Below the pieces are notes generated by a model that saw nothing but the letters and a program-made list of their open reading frames with translations, searched no databases and was not told the DNA's origin. A stretch of 35,904 nt of DNA from Microcoleus sp. MP8IB2.171 (GTDB taxonomy: Bacteria > Cyanobacteriota > Cyanobacteriia > Cyanobacteriales > Microcoleaceae). A program made the translations under genes and the position numbers. Shown piece by piece: positions 16,894 to 28,290 of the stretch (position 1 is its first letter; each line of letters begins with the position of its first letter). The DNA lies in contig JARCMA010000429.1 in the NCBI GenBank assembly GCA_030248405.1, positions 1-35,904 on the forward strand. Direction: 5' to 3'.

Positions 16894-17889
16894 ATGAGGA
16901 AATTGTATTTCTTAGTTCCTGGGACAGGTGGCAAGTTTGCCTGTGGCGGTCTTTGGGCAGAGTTAAAAACATTCAATCTTGCCAAGCAGGTTTGCAATGC
17001 TGAGGTTGTCACTTACCGCCAACGGGAAAACAACACACTTTTCTTAGATGACTTACTAAAGCAGAAAAACTTAGATGATGTAATTTTTGTGATTAGCTGG
17101 GGATTTCATATTCCCAAACTTGCTGCCAAGTTAAAATCATATAACGTTATTTACCATGCTCACAGTGCGGGATACAAATTCAGTTTGCCTTCAAGTATTC
17201 CCATCATGACTGTGAGCCGAAATACAATGGGATATTGGGGACAAAATTCTCCTAATTCACTCATTTATTATTTGCCCAATCAGATTTCTGATGAATTTGA
17301 AAACCTTAACCAAAAACGGGATATTGATGTTTTAGTGCAAGCTCGAAAATCTTCTGAGTATTTAATTGAGGATTTGATTCCAGTATTGCAGAAGCAGTGT
17401 AATGTATTCGTTGTTGATTCCTATGTGAAAGATTTAACAGGACTTTTTAATCGAGCCAAGGTTTATCTGTATGACTCCGCTGAGTACTGGGCGCAACAGG
17501 GAGTCAGCGAAGGATTTGGTCTGCAACCAATGGAAGCTCTAGCCTGTGGTTGTCAGGTTTTTTCTAGTGTCAATGGTGGATTATCGGATTATTTAGATCC
17601 TGGATTTAATTGCTATAAAATTGCTGGATACTCAAAAGAGTATGATGTTCAACGCATTTTAAAAGTGGTTAAAAATTCAGCATCACTCACATTGTCGGAA
17701 CAGGTTCTTGCAGAGTATCGGGCTGAAAATATTATTAAACGGTTAGAGGTTATTTTACAAGATATCAATGATTTTTTCGATAGTAAAAAACATTACTCTC
17801 CCAATATCCAGAGTTTGACGAGAATGCGTGTTGCTCAACTTTCAACTCAAAGAATATTAGGCAAGCTGAAGAAAAAGTTTTTTAGCTGA
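16894..17889 (+). CDS. Family 1-type glycosyltransferase
   Basis: MRKLYFLVPGTGGKFACGGLWAELK N-terminus, EGFGLQPMEALACGCQVFSSVNGGLSDYL C-terminal GT-B motif. Track ORF begins at 16828; ATG at 16894 preferred. Confidence 0.82.
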   Translation: MRKLYFLVPGTGGKFACGGLWAELKTFNLAKQVCNAEVVTYRQRENNTLFLDDLLKQKNLDDVIFVISWGFHIPKLAAKLKSYNVIYHAHSAGYKFSLPSSIPIMTVSRNTMGYWGQNSPNSLIYYLPNQISDEFENLNQKRDIDVLVQARKSSEYLIEDLIPVLQKQCNVFVVDSYVKDLTGLFNRAKVYLYDSAEYWAQQGVSEGFGLQPMEALACGCQVFSSVNGGLSDYLDPGFNCYKIAGYSKEYDVQRILKVVKNSASLTLSEQVLAEYRAENIIKRLEVILQDINDFFDSKKHYSPNIQSLTRMRVAQLSTQRILGKLKKKFFS

Positions 17890-17913
17890 AAAGCGATACA
17901 ACGGTATTATATC

Positions 17914-17991
17914 GTTTGGATTTATTTCGGCTACAAATGTAGAGACGTTTCATGAAACGTCTCTACATTTGTAGCCGAAATAAATCCAAAC
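17914..17991. repeat. Axis of the window palindrome, inside a dispersed-repeat palindrome
   Basis: gtttggatttatttcggctacaaatgtagagacgtttca|tgaaacgtctctacatttgtagccgaaataaatccaaac. Confidence 0.95.
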
Positions 17992-18015
17992 GATATAATA
18001 CCGTTGTATCGCTTT

Positions 18016-19011
18016 TCAGCTAAAAAACTTTTTCTTCAGCTTGCCTAATATTCTTTGAGTTGAAAGTTGAGCAACACGCATTCTCGTCAAACTCTGGATA
18101 TTGGGAGAGTAATGTTTTTTACTATCGAAAAAATCATTGATATCTTGTAAAATAACCTCTAACCGTTTAATAATATTTTCAGCCCGATACTCTGCAAGAA
18201 CCTGTTCCGACAATGTGAGTGATGCTGAATTTTTAACCACTTTTAAAATGCGTTGAACATCATACTCTTTTGAGTATCCAGCAATTTTATAGCAATTAAA
18301 TCCAGGATCTAAATAATCCGATAATCCACCATTGACACTAGAAAAAACCTGACAACCACAGGCTAGAGCTTCCATTGGTTGCAGACCAAATCCTTCGCTG
18401 ACTCCCTGTTGCGCCCAGTACTCAGCGGAGTCATACAGATAAACCTTGGCTCGATTAAAAAGTCCTGTTAAATCTTTCACATAGGAATCAACAACGAATA
18501 CATTACACTGCTTCTGCAATACTGGAATCAAATCCTCAATTAAATACTCAGAAGATTTTCGAGCTTGCACTAAAACATCAATATCCCGTTTTTGGTTAAG
18601 GTTTTCAAATTCATCAGAAATCTGATTGGGCAAATAATAAATGAGTGAATTAGGAGAATTTTGTCCCCAATATCCCATTGTATTTCGGCTCACAGTCATG
18701 ATGGGAATACTTGAAGGCAAACTGAATTTGTATCCCGCACTGTGAGCATGGTAAATAACGTTATATGATTTTAACTTGGCAGCAAGTTTGGGAATATGAA
18801 ATCCCCAGCTAATCACAAAAATTACATCATCTAAGTTTTTCTGCTTTAGTAAGTCATCTAAGAAAAGTGTGTTGTTTTCCCGTTGGCGGTAAGTGACAAC
18901 CTCAGCATTGCAAACCTGCTTGGCAAGATTGAATGTTTTTAACTCTGCCCAAAGACCGCCACAGGCAAACTTGCCACCTGTCCCAGGAACTAAGAAATAC
19001 AATTTCCTCAT
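18016..19011 (-). CDS. Mirror copy: glycosyltransferase
   Basis: Identical to 16894..17889. Confidence 0.82.
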   Translation of the reverse strand: MRKLYFLVPGTGGKFACGGLWAELKTFNLAKQVCNAEVVTYRQRENNTLFLDDLLKQKNLDDVIFVISWGFHIPKLAAKLKSYNVIYHAHSAGYKFSLPSSIPIMTVSRNTMGYWGQNSPNSLIYYLPNQISDEFENLNQKRDIDVLVQARKSSEYLIEDLIPVLQKQCNVFVVDSYVKDLTGLFNRAKVYLYDSAEYWAQQGVSEGFGLQPMEALACGCQVFSSVNGGLSDYLDPGFNCYKIAGYSKEYDVQRILKVVKNSASLTLSEQVLAEYRAENIIKRLEVILQDINDFFDSKKHYSPNIQSLTRMRVAQLSTQRILGKLKKKFFS

Positions 19012-19079
19012 TACACCACTTTCCCAAAATGCGTTAGCGTATTGCGTTAATATTAGCTGAGTATTGGCTAAGAGCAAAG

Positions 19080-19187
19080 ATGGACAGCGATTTTTTGGCT
19101 TTTCTCACTGGAATTGGGTTGCTTATCCTGTATCTGATATTCTCAGCGCTGACCGAAATGGGTACAAAACTGCCTTGGAAGAAATAG
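19080..19187 (+). CDS. Mirror copy: candidate 35-aa membrane microprotein
   Basis: Identical to 16718..16825. Confidence 0.45.
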   Translation: MDSDFLAFLTGIGLLILYLIFSALTEMGTKLPWKK

Positions 19188-19272
19188 TTGTTGGTTATTG
19201 GTACGTTGTTGCGCTAAAGCGCTAAAGCGCAACAACGTACCAATAACACAAAACGATCGCTCTTTTCTCCCC

Positions 19273-20598
19273 TTACCCATTCACGTAATAATCTCTAGTC
19301 CCTTTAGTATTAATCGCTTCACCCAAACGATTCAGCGCATGAATGTAAGCTGCTGTTCGCATGGAAACCGATAATTCCTGAGCAATCTTCCAAATATTCT
19401 CTGTTTCCTCAATCATTTTGTCCTTCAATCTTTGATTTACTTCTGCCAGTGTCCAATAAAGTCCGCTGCGATTTTGTACCCACTCAAAATAGCTAACTGT
19501 CACGCCACCTGCATTCACCAAAATGTCTGGAACGATATAAATTCCTTTTTCTTCTAAAATTCGATCGGCAGCAGATGTAACCGGCCCATTGGCAACTTCA
19601 AAGATAAACTTTGCTTTGATATCATTGGCATTTTCTTCTGTAATTTGGTTTTCCAAAGCTGCTGGAACGAGTACATCCACATCTAAAGCTAAAAGTTCTG
19701 CATTCGTCAAAATCTCATGTTCGATGACGCTACAAACTGTGCCTTCACAATAGACGGCGTGCATACCTTTGATAAATTCTTTGCAGCGTCGGATGCTGCG
19801 AATATCTAAACCTTGTTTGGCATAAATTCCGCCTTGAGAATCGCTTACCGCCACTACTTTATAACCATTTATCGCTAGTAATTCTGCCAGCACACTACCC
19901 GCATTGCCAAATCCTTGCACTGCTACCGTGGTTTCTCTGGGTAGCTTGTCAAATTTGGACATAATGGTTTCAATAACAAAAAAAGCTCCGGTTGCTGTTG
20001 CGGTATCTCGACCTAAACTTCCGCCTATTGTAACTGGTTTTCCGGTGACAACTGCTGGGGTAATTTGCCTCTTGATAATATTATATTGATCCATCATCCA
20101 ACCCATGATTGTCGGGTTGGTATAAACATCGGGTGCTAGAATATCAACATCGGGGCCAATAAAGTCTGCGATCGCATCTATATAACCGCGACTCAAACGT
20201 TCCAACTCCAGTCTCGATAACGTTTTGGGGTTCAGCGTCACCCCACCTTTAGCACCGCCAAAAGGCAGATTTAACACAGCACATTTAAACGTCATCCAGA
20301 ACGCTAAAGATGTGACTTCATCCATTGAAACGTTTGGATGATAGCGGACGCCTCCCTTGGTTGGCCCTCTGGTATCGTCATACCGAACGCGATAACCCTG
20401 AAAAATCTTCAAAGAACCATCATCCATCCGCACGGGAATAGACACTCTTAAACTTGCTTTAGGAAATTTTAAATGTTCGATCGCATCATCTGAAATTGAG
20501 ACATATTTCAGTGCCTTTTCTAGCCTTTGACTAGCATCAGCAAATAGGGAATTTTTCATAGCATGGTTTTTAATTACTGTAAGTATATTTAAGCACAT
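19273..20598 (-). CDS. Mirror copy: Glu/Leu/Phe/Val dehydrogenase
   Basis: Identical to 15307..16632. Confidence 0.93.
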   Translation of the reverse strand: MCLNILTVIKNHAMKNSLFADASQRLEKALKYVSISDDAIEHLKFPKASLRVSIPVRMDDGSLKIFQGYRVRYDDTRGPTKGGVRYHPNVSMDEVTSLAFWMTFKCAVLNLPFGGAKGGVTLNPKTLSRLELERLSRGYIDAIADFIGPDVDILAPDVYTNPTIMGWMMDQYNIIKRQITPAVVTGKPVTIGGSLGRDTATATGAFFVIETIMSKFDKLPRETTVAVQGFGNAGSVLAELLAINGYKVVAVSDSQGGIYAKQGLDIRSIRRCKEFIKGMHAVYCEGTVCSVIEHEILTNAELLALDVDVLVPAALENQITEENANDIKAKFIFEVANGPVTSAADRILEEKGIYIVPDILVNAGGVTVSYFEWVQNRSGLYWTLAEVNQRLKDKMIEETENIWKIAQELSVSMRTAAYIHALNRLGEAINTKGTRDYYVNG

Positions 20599-20770
20599 CT
20601 TTATAAAATTTATCGTAACAATTTAATAAGGTTGTCAGCAAGTCTAGCTCTTATGCTTGTTAAGCAGTGCAACCTCCAGGCCAAAATAGTTAAACTTAAG
20701 AAACATTAAGTAAGTTGGAGCCCGCCTGTTTTTTCGAGCATAGCCGTTAACTACAGGCAGAAGAGTAAGT

Positions 20771-21352
20771 ATGATCGAACTCCTAGCCGCACTCTCTGCT
20801 GCTGCTGCGGTAGGAGTGGGAAGAATTGCCCTGCCCCTCCTATTGATTGGCCTTTTGCAGGGAAATAATCTTTGGTCTCGCGTACCGATTCTATCTTTGA
20901 TTCATCCACAGGTAGTGGTGGGAATCCTCACCAGCTGGTCGTTATTTGAGTTGTTTGCTTCCAAAAAGCTATTAGGGCAGCGCGTACTGCAAATTATCCA
21001 TCTCTTGTTTAGCCCCATTGTCGGGGCGATTATGGGGGTTGCGGTGGCTGAAGCCGCCGACGTTGCCCCTTGGTTAATTATGTTAGTTAGTATAGTCGGC
21101 GGGTTGTTAGCCCTGGTACTCCAACTCGTCCAAGTCGGGTGGTTCTTTCGATTGCGAGGTTTACCCTTGTGGGCTGTTTTTGCCCAAGATATCTTGTGCG
21201 TAGCGCTGGTACTTTTAGCCTTTGATGCACCCAGACAGGGAGGCTTAATTGCCATGATCCTGCTGTGGTTAGCAATTCGCAGTTCTGGTGAATGGTATCG
21301 CTGGTATAAACAAAATAAGCGTCTACCGGAATCGCGACACAAACAACCCTGA
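20771..21352 (+). CDS. Mirror copy: DUF4126-like membrane protein
   Basis: Identical to 14553..15134. Confidence 0.6.
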   Translation: MIELLAALSAAAAVGVGRIALPLLLIGLLQGNNLWSRVPILSLIHPQVVVGILTSWSLFELFASKKLLGQRVLQIIHLLFSPIVGAIMGVAVAEAADVAPWLIMLVSIVGGLLALVLQLVQVGWFFRLRGLPLWAVFAQDILCVALVLLAFDAPRQGGLIAMILLWLAIRSSGEWYRWYKQNKRLPESRHKQP

Positions 21353-21428
21353 GTAATTTTAGATTGCAGATTGCAGATTTCAAATTTTACTTTTCAATCC
21401 AAAATCCAAAATCTAAAATCCAAAATTG

Positions 21429-22592
21429 CTAGAGTAGTCCGACTAGGTGTAGAGGCCCATAACCGCTGAGCAGTTCCAACACTAGGTCAATACAGATAAT
21501 CATTGCTATACGACCGTTCCAAACTTCAGCAGATGGAGTTATGCCCCATTCCCAACGCTCTTGCGGGTACATCTTGACTTGCTTCTTGAGTTGTGTTACT
21601 TCGGAAAGCTTTACACTGGGAGAGTTGAGGGCTTCGACGACTAGATCTGCTAGGGCATCAATAAATACAGGATTGGTATCGAGGGCGGGTACGCGGCGGA
21701 AGTTGTGAATGCCAGATTCCTCAGCTAGTTCGCGGTACTCCATATCAATTTCTTGCAGGGTTTCGATATGCTCGGAGACAAAGCTGATGGGCACTACTAG
21801 CAAATCTTTGACTTCTTGGGCGGCGAGTTCTTTAATGGCATCTTCGGTGTAGGGTTTGAGCCATTCTACTGGGCCGACCCGACTTTGGTAAGCCAGAGTG
21901 TGGGGATTGGGTCGATTCAGCGTTTTGAGAATTTGGACTGTGCAATCCTCTATTTCTTCCTGGTAGGGGTCGCCAGCTTCTTCTACATAGCTGACGGGGA
22001 CGCCGTGGGCGCTAAAGAAGAGGGTAACTCGATCGGGATTCTCAAAGCGATCGAGTTCTTGGGCGATTAGCTGGGCCATTGCTTGCAGATAACCGGGTTG
22101 CTGATACCAGGAACGAATGACGGTGTAGTCGATCGGGCCTACGGAGGGGTCCTCTTGCCAGATTTTTTCCAAAAGGCGGAAGCTGGAACCGCTGGTGCTG
22201 ATGGAGAATTGGGGATAGAGGGGGAGGATAACCAGACGATCGATGCGATCGCGTTTCATGCGTGCGATCGCTTCTTCCGTGAAAGGATGCCAATACCGCA
22301 TCCCTATGTAGACACTTGCTGGTTGTCCTTTTTGCTCCAAATGTTCTTCCAGGGCATGAGCCTGGGCTTCTGTAACGCGGCGTAGAGGAGATCCACCGCC
22401 AATTTGGCTATAGTTTTCTTGGGATTTCTTAGCTCGCAGTGTAGAGATGAGCCATGCCAGCGGTTTTTGTAACCAGGGAAACGGCAGCCGAATGATTTCC
22501 GGGTCGGAAAATAGGTTAAACAGAAAGGGACGGACATCCTCCAGTTGATCCGGTCCGCCCAAGTTAAGTAGTAAAACCCCAGTACGCCCCAT
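21429..22592 (-). CDS. hemH: Mirror copy: ferrochelatase
   Basis: Identical to 13313..14476. Confidence 0.97.
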   Translation of the reverse strand: MGRTGVLLLNLGGPDQLEDVRPFLFNLFSDPEIIRLPFPWLQKPLAWLISTLRAKKSQENYSQIGGGSPLRRVTEAQAHALEEHLEQKGQPASVYIGMRYWHPFTEEAIARMKRDRIDRLVILPLYPQFSISTSGSSFRLLEKIWQEDPSVGPIDYTVIRSWYQQPGYLQAMAQLIAQELDRFENPDRVTLFFSAHGVPVSYVEEAGDPYQEEIEDCTVQILKTLNRPNPHTLAYQSRVGPVEWLKPYTEDAIKELAAQEVKDLLVVPISFVSEHIETLQEIDMEYRELAEESGIHNFRRVPALDTNPVFIDALADLVVEALNSPSVKLSEVTQLKKQVKMYPQERWEWGITPSAEVWNGRIAMIICIDLVLELLSGYGPLHLVGLL

Positions 22593-22703
22593 AGCTATTA
22601 CAGTTTCCCAATATTTTCAGATTCGTTACCGATTTTAACAATATATCGTGTTAATGGTTTCAATTAGCAGCAAGGAATACACAATTTCAGGAGGGATTAA
22701 GCA

Positions 22704-23327
22704 GTGGCAACTATTTTAAGGGACTGGAGCTATCGATATCAGTGGTTGTACGATGGGATTTCTCGTCTTGCTGCCATTAGCGTTGGTGGAGAAGGGCGAT
22801 TCCGCCAGTTAGCTTTGCAAGGTTTGACCATCCTTCCAGATACCAAGGTACTAGACCTTTGTTGCGGTAGCGGTCAGGCAACCCAATTTCTAGTGCAATA
22901 CTCCCAGAATGTGACGGGATTGGATGCCTCACCTTTATCGCTGAAGCGGGCGCGGCAGAATGTGCCTCAAGCTCAGTATACCGAAGCTTTTGCCGAAGAT
23001 ATGCCGTTTGCAGACAATTCTTTCGACCTTGTGCATACCAGCGTGGCGATGCACGAAATGCAAGCTGAGCAATTGCGACAAATTATCAAAGAGGTTTATC
23101 GGGTGCTGAAACCGGGTGGGGTGTTTGCGCTGGTGGATTTTCACGCGCCGACGAATCCCTTATTTTGGCCGCCGATATCGTTATTTTTGTTATTGTTTGA
23201 GACAGAAACGGCATGGAACTTGCTGAAAACGGATTTGCCTGGGTTGTTGGCGGAGATTGGGTTTCGGGAGAAGGAGCAGATTTTGTATGCGGGTGGGAGT
23301 TTGCAGGTGATAAAGGCAAGGAAATGA
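22704..23327 (+). CDS. Mirror copy: class I SAM methyltransferase
   Basis: Identical to 12578..13201. Confidence 0.88.
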   Translation: MATILRDWSYRYQWLYDGISRLAAISVGGEGRFRQLALQGLTILPDTKVLDLCCGSGQATQFLVQYSQNVTGLDASPLSLKRARQNVPQAQYTEAFAEDMPFADNSFDLVHTSVAMHEMQAEQLRQIIKEVYRVLKPGGVFALVDFHAPTNPLFWPPISLFLLLFETETAWNLLKTDLPGLLAEIGFREKEQILYAGGSLQVIKARK

Positions 23328-23401
23328 ACCGCACAGGAGGAAGAAGATCCCCCCAACCCCCCTTAAAAAGGGGGGCTAATAGAGAGGTAGAGGTAGACTG
23401 T

Positions 23402-23950
23402 CTAGGCTTTGAGATTGGATAGCCAATTTTGTGTAGCTTGTGGCGATCGCAAATGCACAATTTTAAGATGGGAATATTCGGGTCGATCAAATAGAATGGG
23501 ATATTCTTTTCGCCTTTTGCGATAAGTTTGAAGCGCCCACAGTAGAATAGAATCGCGGCTGAATGTTATTCGCCATGTTTCGCGGTTACCACTCCACAGT
23601 TCTTCTTGCATTACTACCCGCCGAAATGACCGCCGCACCAGTCTTCCCATAATCACCGCTAGAGAGTAGTCCAACCAGACAACAGTGTCGGCTTTTCCCC
23701 AAACGATATCGCGTACTGGGCTGTAATTGCCATCAACAATCCAGCTGTCGTCAGTCAGCGCTTGTGCTACCCTTTCTCGGAAAATAGTAGTAGGGGTTTC
23801 TGTCCAGTTGGGTTCCCAGTAGAGTGCATCTAATTCTATGTGGGGAATGGCAAGGCGCTGGGAAATTTGACGCGCTAAAGTTGTTTTACCAGAACCACTG
23901 GTGCCAACTACGGAAATGCGTCTACTCTGTGGCACAACATATCCTTTCAT
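23402..23950 (-). CDS. Mirror copy: P-loop kinase-like protein
   Basis: Identical to 11955..12503. Confidence 0.8.
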   Translation of the reverse strand: MKGYVVPQSRRISVVGTSGSGKTTLARQISQRLAIPHIELDALYWEPNWTETPTTIFRERVAQALTDDSWIVDGNYSPVRDIVWGKADTVVWLDYSLAVIMGRLVRRSFRRVVMQEELWSGNRETWRITFSRDSILLWALQTYRKRRKEYPILFDRPEYSHLKIVHLRSPQATQNWLSNLKA

Positions 23951-23963
23951 TGTACAGTTATTC

Positions 23964-24350
23964 CTACCTTCCGCTTTGTTGTCTCTTCAATTGTGCAACT
24001 TGTGCTTCTAGTGTTTTTACTCGTTCCTTCAGTTCTATCACAAGGGTGGCGAGTCTAGAGAACATTGGGTCTTGAGATGTAGTTTGCCTGTTTACTCTAG
24101 GGGTAGCGCGTGGCGGTACGGGTGCTGGTGTTGGTCTGGCTATTTCCACTCTGGGAAAGTCTGCGCGACTGGTGAGTCGATTTAGCTGGGACTCGATGCG
24201 ATCGATTTGCGATCGCAATTGAAAGTTATCTGATTCTACTCTAGAAAGACGGGATTCTAGGTATCCTGTCGATTGAGCCAGTGTAAGACGGGGTAGGATG
24301 GCGATTCCCAAAATAAAGGCGAGGCAAAGGATCGCGATTTTCTTGAGCAT
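23964..24350 (-). CDS. Mirror copy: secreted coiled-coil protein
   Basis: Identical to 11555..11941. Confidence 0.7.
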   Translation of the reverse strand: MLKKIAILCLAFILGIAILPRLTLAQSTGYLESRLSRVESDNFQLRSQIDRIESQLNRLTSRADFPRVEIARPTPAPVPPRATPRVNRQTTSQDPMFSRLATLVIELKERVKTLEAQVAQLKRQQSGR

Positions 24351-24635
24351 TTTGGATGCTCCCAGTTAAGATAAGTAGCGTTTTACTAATTCAAATTTTG
24401 ATATGTATTTCTAGATTAACGCAGTTATTCAAACGCAGGGCTAATACTGGCGGCATATTGGGCAATCTGTCTGCGGTAGGATATACAACAGCTTATCTTA
24501 GCTCAACTTTAATTATTAGGACAAAAAGTGCGATTCGCTTACGCGATAGCTTCGCTTCACGTGCAGATTGCCGTAGGCATATCGAGCCTCCCGCTTCTGA
24601 ATGGTATAATTTACTTACAAGTGGTGGCGATAATT

Positions 24636-25157
24636 ATGACTCAAGAACTCATCGATTTAAGAAAAAGCATTATGGAAGGACGCTACACCGATGCTTTAGT
24701 AATAGTGGATGAATTAGAAGGAATGAGCAAACAGGCAATTCTGCGTAATATTCAATCCTATTTAAGGATTTTGTTAATTCACTTGATTAAGAATCAAGTT
24801 GAGCAACGATTAACCAGTTCGTGGGCTGCTTCTATTCGTAATCCACTTGTGGAAATTAAAAAACTGAATCTCAAGGAAAATAAAACATCCCACCACATCA
24901 ATTCGGATGAATGGTATACTTGGCTCGAAGAGGAAATCGAGTCAGCAATTCGCGACGCGAGTTCGGAAGTGCTGGATGGGATATATAATGAGTTTCAACT
25001 TACTGAAATAGTGGATAGAACCCAGGTAATTCAGAACGCTGACAAATTGTTGACTCTGACATATTACCATTCGGCTAAGGATTTACCCGCAGTGGTAGCT
25101 GAAAATTTAACTCAGTTACCTGGCGGGGAAGATTGGAAATTGAATCGGCAAAAATAA
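24636..25157 (+). CDS. Mirror copy: DUF29-like copy 3
   Basis: Identical to 10748..11269. Confidence 0.65.
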   Translation: MTQELIDLRKSIMEGRYTDALVIVDELEGMSKQAILRNIQSYLRILLIHLIKNQVEQRLTSSWAASIRNPLVEIKKLNLKENKTSHHINSDEWYTWLEEEIESAIRDASSEVLDGIYNEFQLTEIVDRTQVIQNADKLLTLTYYHSAKDLPAVVAENLTQLPGGEDWKLNRQK

Positions 25158-25182
25158 TAGTGAAATAAACAGTGCGAAACTT

Positions 25183-25698
25183 ATGACTCAAGAACTAATC
25201 GATTTAAGAAAAAGCATTTTGGAGGGACGTTACGCAGATGCTTTAGTAATTGTGGATGAATTAGAGGGAATGAGTAAACAGGCAATTTTACGTCAGATCA
25301 AATCCTTCTTGAGAGTTTTGGTGATTCATTTGATTAAAAATCAAGTAGAGAGGCGATTAACTGGTTCGTGGGCTAATTCAATTCGCTTTTCCATTCGAGA
25401 AATTAAAGAACTGAATCTTAAGGATAATAAAACATCCTATTACATTAAGCTAGATGAATGGGAGAGTATGCTAGAAGAAGAAATTATTGAAGATGCGATC
25501 GCTTTAGCAAGTGAAGAAGTATTGAATGGAGCATACAGCCAATTACAACTTTCAGAAATAGTCGATCGAACTCAAATAATCCATATTTCTCAGAAATTAT
25601 TAGCCTTAACATATTCCCATTCAGCCAAGAAATTACCCACATTTTTAGCGGACAATTTAATTCAGTTACCAGGTGGTCAAGATTGGATAAATAGGTGA
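25183..25698 (+). CDS. Mirror copy: DUF29-like copy 2
   Basis: Identical to 10207..10722. Confidence 0.65.
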   Translation: MTQELIDLRKSILEGRYADALVIVDELEGMSKQAILRQIKSFLRVLVIHLIKNQVERRLTGSWANSIRFSIREIKELNLKDNKTSYYIKLDEWESMLEEEIIEDAIALASEEVLNGAYSQLQLSEIVDRTQIIHISQKLLALTYSHSAKKLPTFLADNLIQLPGGQDWINR

Positions 25699-25731
25699 AA
25701 ATAAGATAGCCAAGGAGGAATCACAAAAGTT

Positions 25732-26250
25732 ATGACTCAAGAACTAATCGATTTAAGAAAAAGCATTTTGGAGGGACGTTACGCAGATGCTTTGACAATA
25801 GTTGATGAATTAGAGGGAATGAGTAAACAGGCGATACTGCGAAATATCCAATCTTATCTCAAAATCTTGTTAATTCACTTGATTAAAAACCAACTTGAGC
25901 AACGATTAACTAATTCATGGGCTAATTCAATTCGCAATTCAGTTAGAGAAATTAAGAAGCTGAATTTGCAAGATAACAAAACGTCTTACTATGTTAAGAT
26001 AGATGAGTGGGAATCAATGCTTGACGATGAATTTGAGGAAGCAATTCGCGACGCGAGTGAGGAAGTGTTGAATGGTGCTTACAGTCCATTTCAACTTGCT
26101 GAAATGGTAGATAGAAGTTTGGTAATTAGTCAGTCTCAAAGCTTGATGAAATTGATGTATAATTATTCGATTAAGCAGTTACCTGGAGTTATTGATGATT
26201 ATTTGACTCAGCTTCCGGGTGGGGAAGATTGGAAAGCTGGGAGACGATGA
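25732..26250 (+). CDS. Mirror copy: DUF29-like copy 1
   Basis: Identical to 9655..10173. Confidence 0.65.
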   Translation: MTQELIDLRKSILEGRYADALTIVDELEGMSKQAILRNIQSYLKILLIHLIKNQLEQRLTNSWANSIRNSVREIKKLNLQDNKTSYYVKIDEWESMLDDEFEEAIRDASEEVLNGAYSPFQLAEMVDRSLVISQSQSLMKLMYNYSIKQLPGVIDDYLTQLPGGEDWKAGRR

Positions 26251-26914
26251 TACGACTCTTGACAGTAGGGGCGTTCGCGTAGCGTGCCGGAGGCATTAGC
26301 ATTCGGGTAGTAAATCTTCGGTTTTAACCAATAAATTATATGCCGGAATGCTTCGCCCCTACCCAGATTTATGGCTTAACCGCCTTGGCGGTTGCTATAC
26401 TACAATTTGCATGATTTTTCGTTTATATAGCCATTATATCTGCTAACAGACCCGCCTGGGAATCAATTCCCAGGCTAATAGCGAAAGTCCTCTGAAGAGG
26501 ACTGAATATTTCTATTTGGAGTTTAGACTATTAGACTTAAGAAACCGGGTTTTTTAGCAAAGATTTCGGTTTTGGGGTAGGGTTAATTGCGAAAAACCCG
26601 GTTTCTGACTTTGGGCAAGATTTGGATATTTTTAACCACAGATGAACACAGATGAACACAGATGTGGATGTAGATTTTTTGCTATGCAGATGATGACTGT
26701 TTTTGATTGGTTTTTGGGATAGTCTTTCAGTCCACTTTAGTGGACTTTCGCTATTAGCCTGCGAATTGATTCGCAGGCGGGTGAATGCGTTGGTGCAAGA
26801 TCTCAATAATTGGTATTAGAAAAGCGAAACCTATCGCATTTGTTGGGTTTCGTACCTCAACTAAGCGGACAAAATCGCGCCCCATTGCCAACCTCAACGA
26901 AGGGTAGTGCAATC

Positions 26915-28033
26915 TTATCGAATTATCATATATATCTGATACGCCAACCATCCTAAACCCAGTCCTAACCAAGAAGTTCCAAGCAAGATTAGAAATGTGT
27001 GAAACTTGCTGAAGGACTTGAGTAACTCTTCCGAAGCAAAACCAAAACCAAAAGCAAAACCAAAACCAAAAGCAAAAGCCCAAGCCAAAGCAGAAGGTGC
27101 TGAAAAGAAACCTAAAACTGCATAGATTAACAACCATCTTGTTAGCCAAACCCAAGGAATACTTATTTGTTTCTTCGGCGGTAAACTAACCTCGACAGTG
27201 CGATTCGCCACTTCCAACAACTTCAACCATTCCCGCATCGACTGAGGACGGTTTTTCGCCTCCAACTTCATCCCCTTGAGAATCGCCCGATTTAACTCAG
27301 CGCTAATATCAGCGTGTTGCTTAGGTGGAACTAATCGCACCTTCCTCCGCTTACGTTTTGACGAAGGTGTTGGACGTTGACCAGTGACAACATAATATAG
27401 AGAAGCAGCCAAACTGTACACATCAACAGTTGGTTCCCGATAGCCCATCCTCTGTTCGTAAGGGGCAAAAACTGGATGGGCAAAAAACCTTGAACTAACA
27501 GTAGTAGGGAAAATTTCCCCAGCAATGCCAAAATCAATCAAAATTGCTTTACCATCTCTCTGTACCATAATATTGCCTGGGTGAGCATCCCTATGCACCA
27601 GTCTCGCTTGATGTACCACCGTCAAAGCTTCCCCAATTTGTCGCACGTACTCCACCGCTTCTGTGGGAGGTAACGCCCCTCGCCGCTGCACCAAATTAAA
27701 CAAACTCTCCCCTGCTACAAAATCCATTACCAGGCAGTATATCCCCCCCTCTTCAAACAAATCCCTGACGCGCACGATATTGGGATGCTTCTGTTCAGAG
27801 AGTTTTTCCAGTCGCCGCCCTTCCTCCACGAATCGCCGCAAATATTTCGGGTATTCGGGGTCATTTTTCAGCCTTTCGTTGGGCGTTTTAATCACCATTA
27901 GCTGTTGCAGCAGCGTGTGTCGTGCTTGATAAGTAATCCCGAAACCGCCTTCTCCCAGGATTTTCTCGATAATATACTTATCATTCTGCAACCGCTGACC
28001 TGCTGCCCAAACCATGTCGCGCTTTCCAGACAC
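26915..28033 (-). CDS. Mirror copy: Ser/Thr protein kinase
   Basis: Identical to 7872..8990. Confidence 0.9.
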   Translation of the reverse strand: MSGKRDMVWAAGQRLQNDKYIIEKILGEGGFGITYQARHTLLQQLMVIKTPNERLKNDPEYPKYLRRFVEEGRRLEKLSEQKHPNIVRVRDLFEEGGIYCLVMDFVAGESLFNLVQRRGALPPTEAVEYVRQIGEALTVVHQARLVHRDAHPGNIMVQRDGKAILIDFGIAGEIFPTTVSSRFFAHPVFAPYEQRMGYREPTVDVYSLAASLYYVVTGQRPTPSSKRKRRKVRLVPPKQHADISAELNRAILKGMKLEAKNRPQSMREWLKLLEVANRTVEVSLPPKKQISIPWVWLTRWLLIYAVLGFFSAPSALAWAFAFGFGFAFGFGFASEELLKSFSKFHTFLILLGTSWLGLGLGWLAYQIYMIIR

Positions 28034-28290
28034 TTTGGTTTATTGTGACACAGGATGAGAAAATTGTAGTAACGCACCACTTAATAGTGTTCAGATAAGC
28101 ACCAGAATAGAAACCCGGTTTTTTGAACAATACCCTCGCCATTTCTTTGTAGGTTGGGTTGAGTGAAGCGAAACCCAACGAATTTGCCCTAGTTTCGTTC
28201 CTCAACCCAACCTACGAATCTGTTCGGATAAGCACCAGAATAGAAACCCGGTTTTTTCAAAAAACCGGGTTTCTAACCTCACACTGATGG

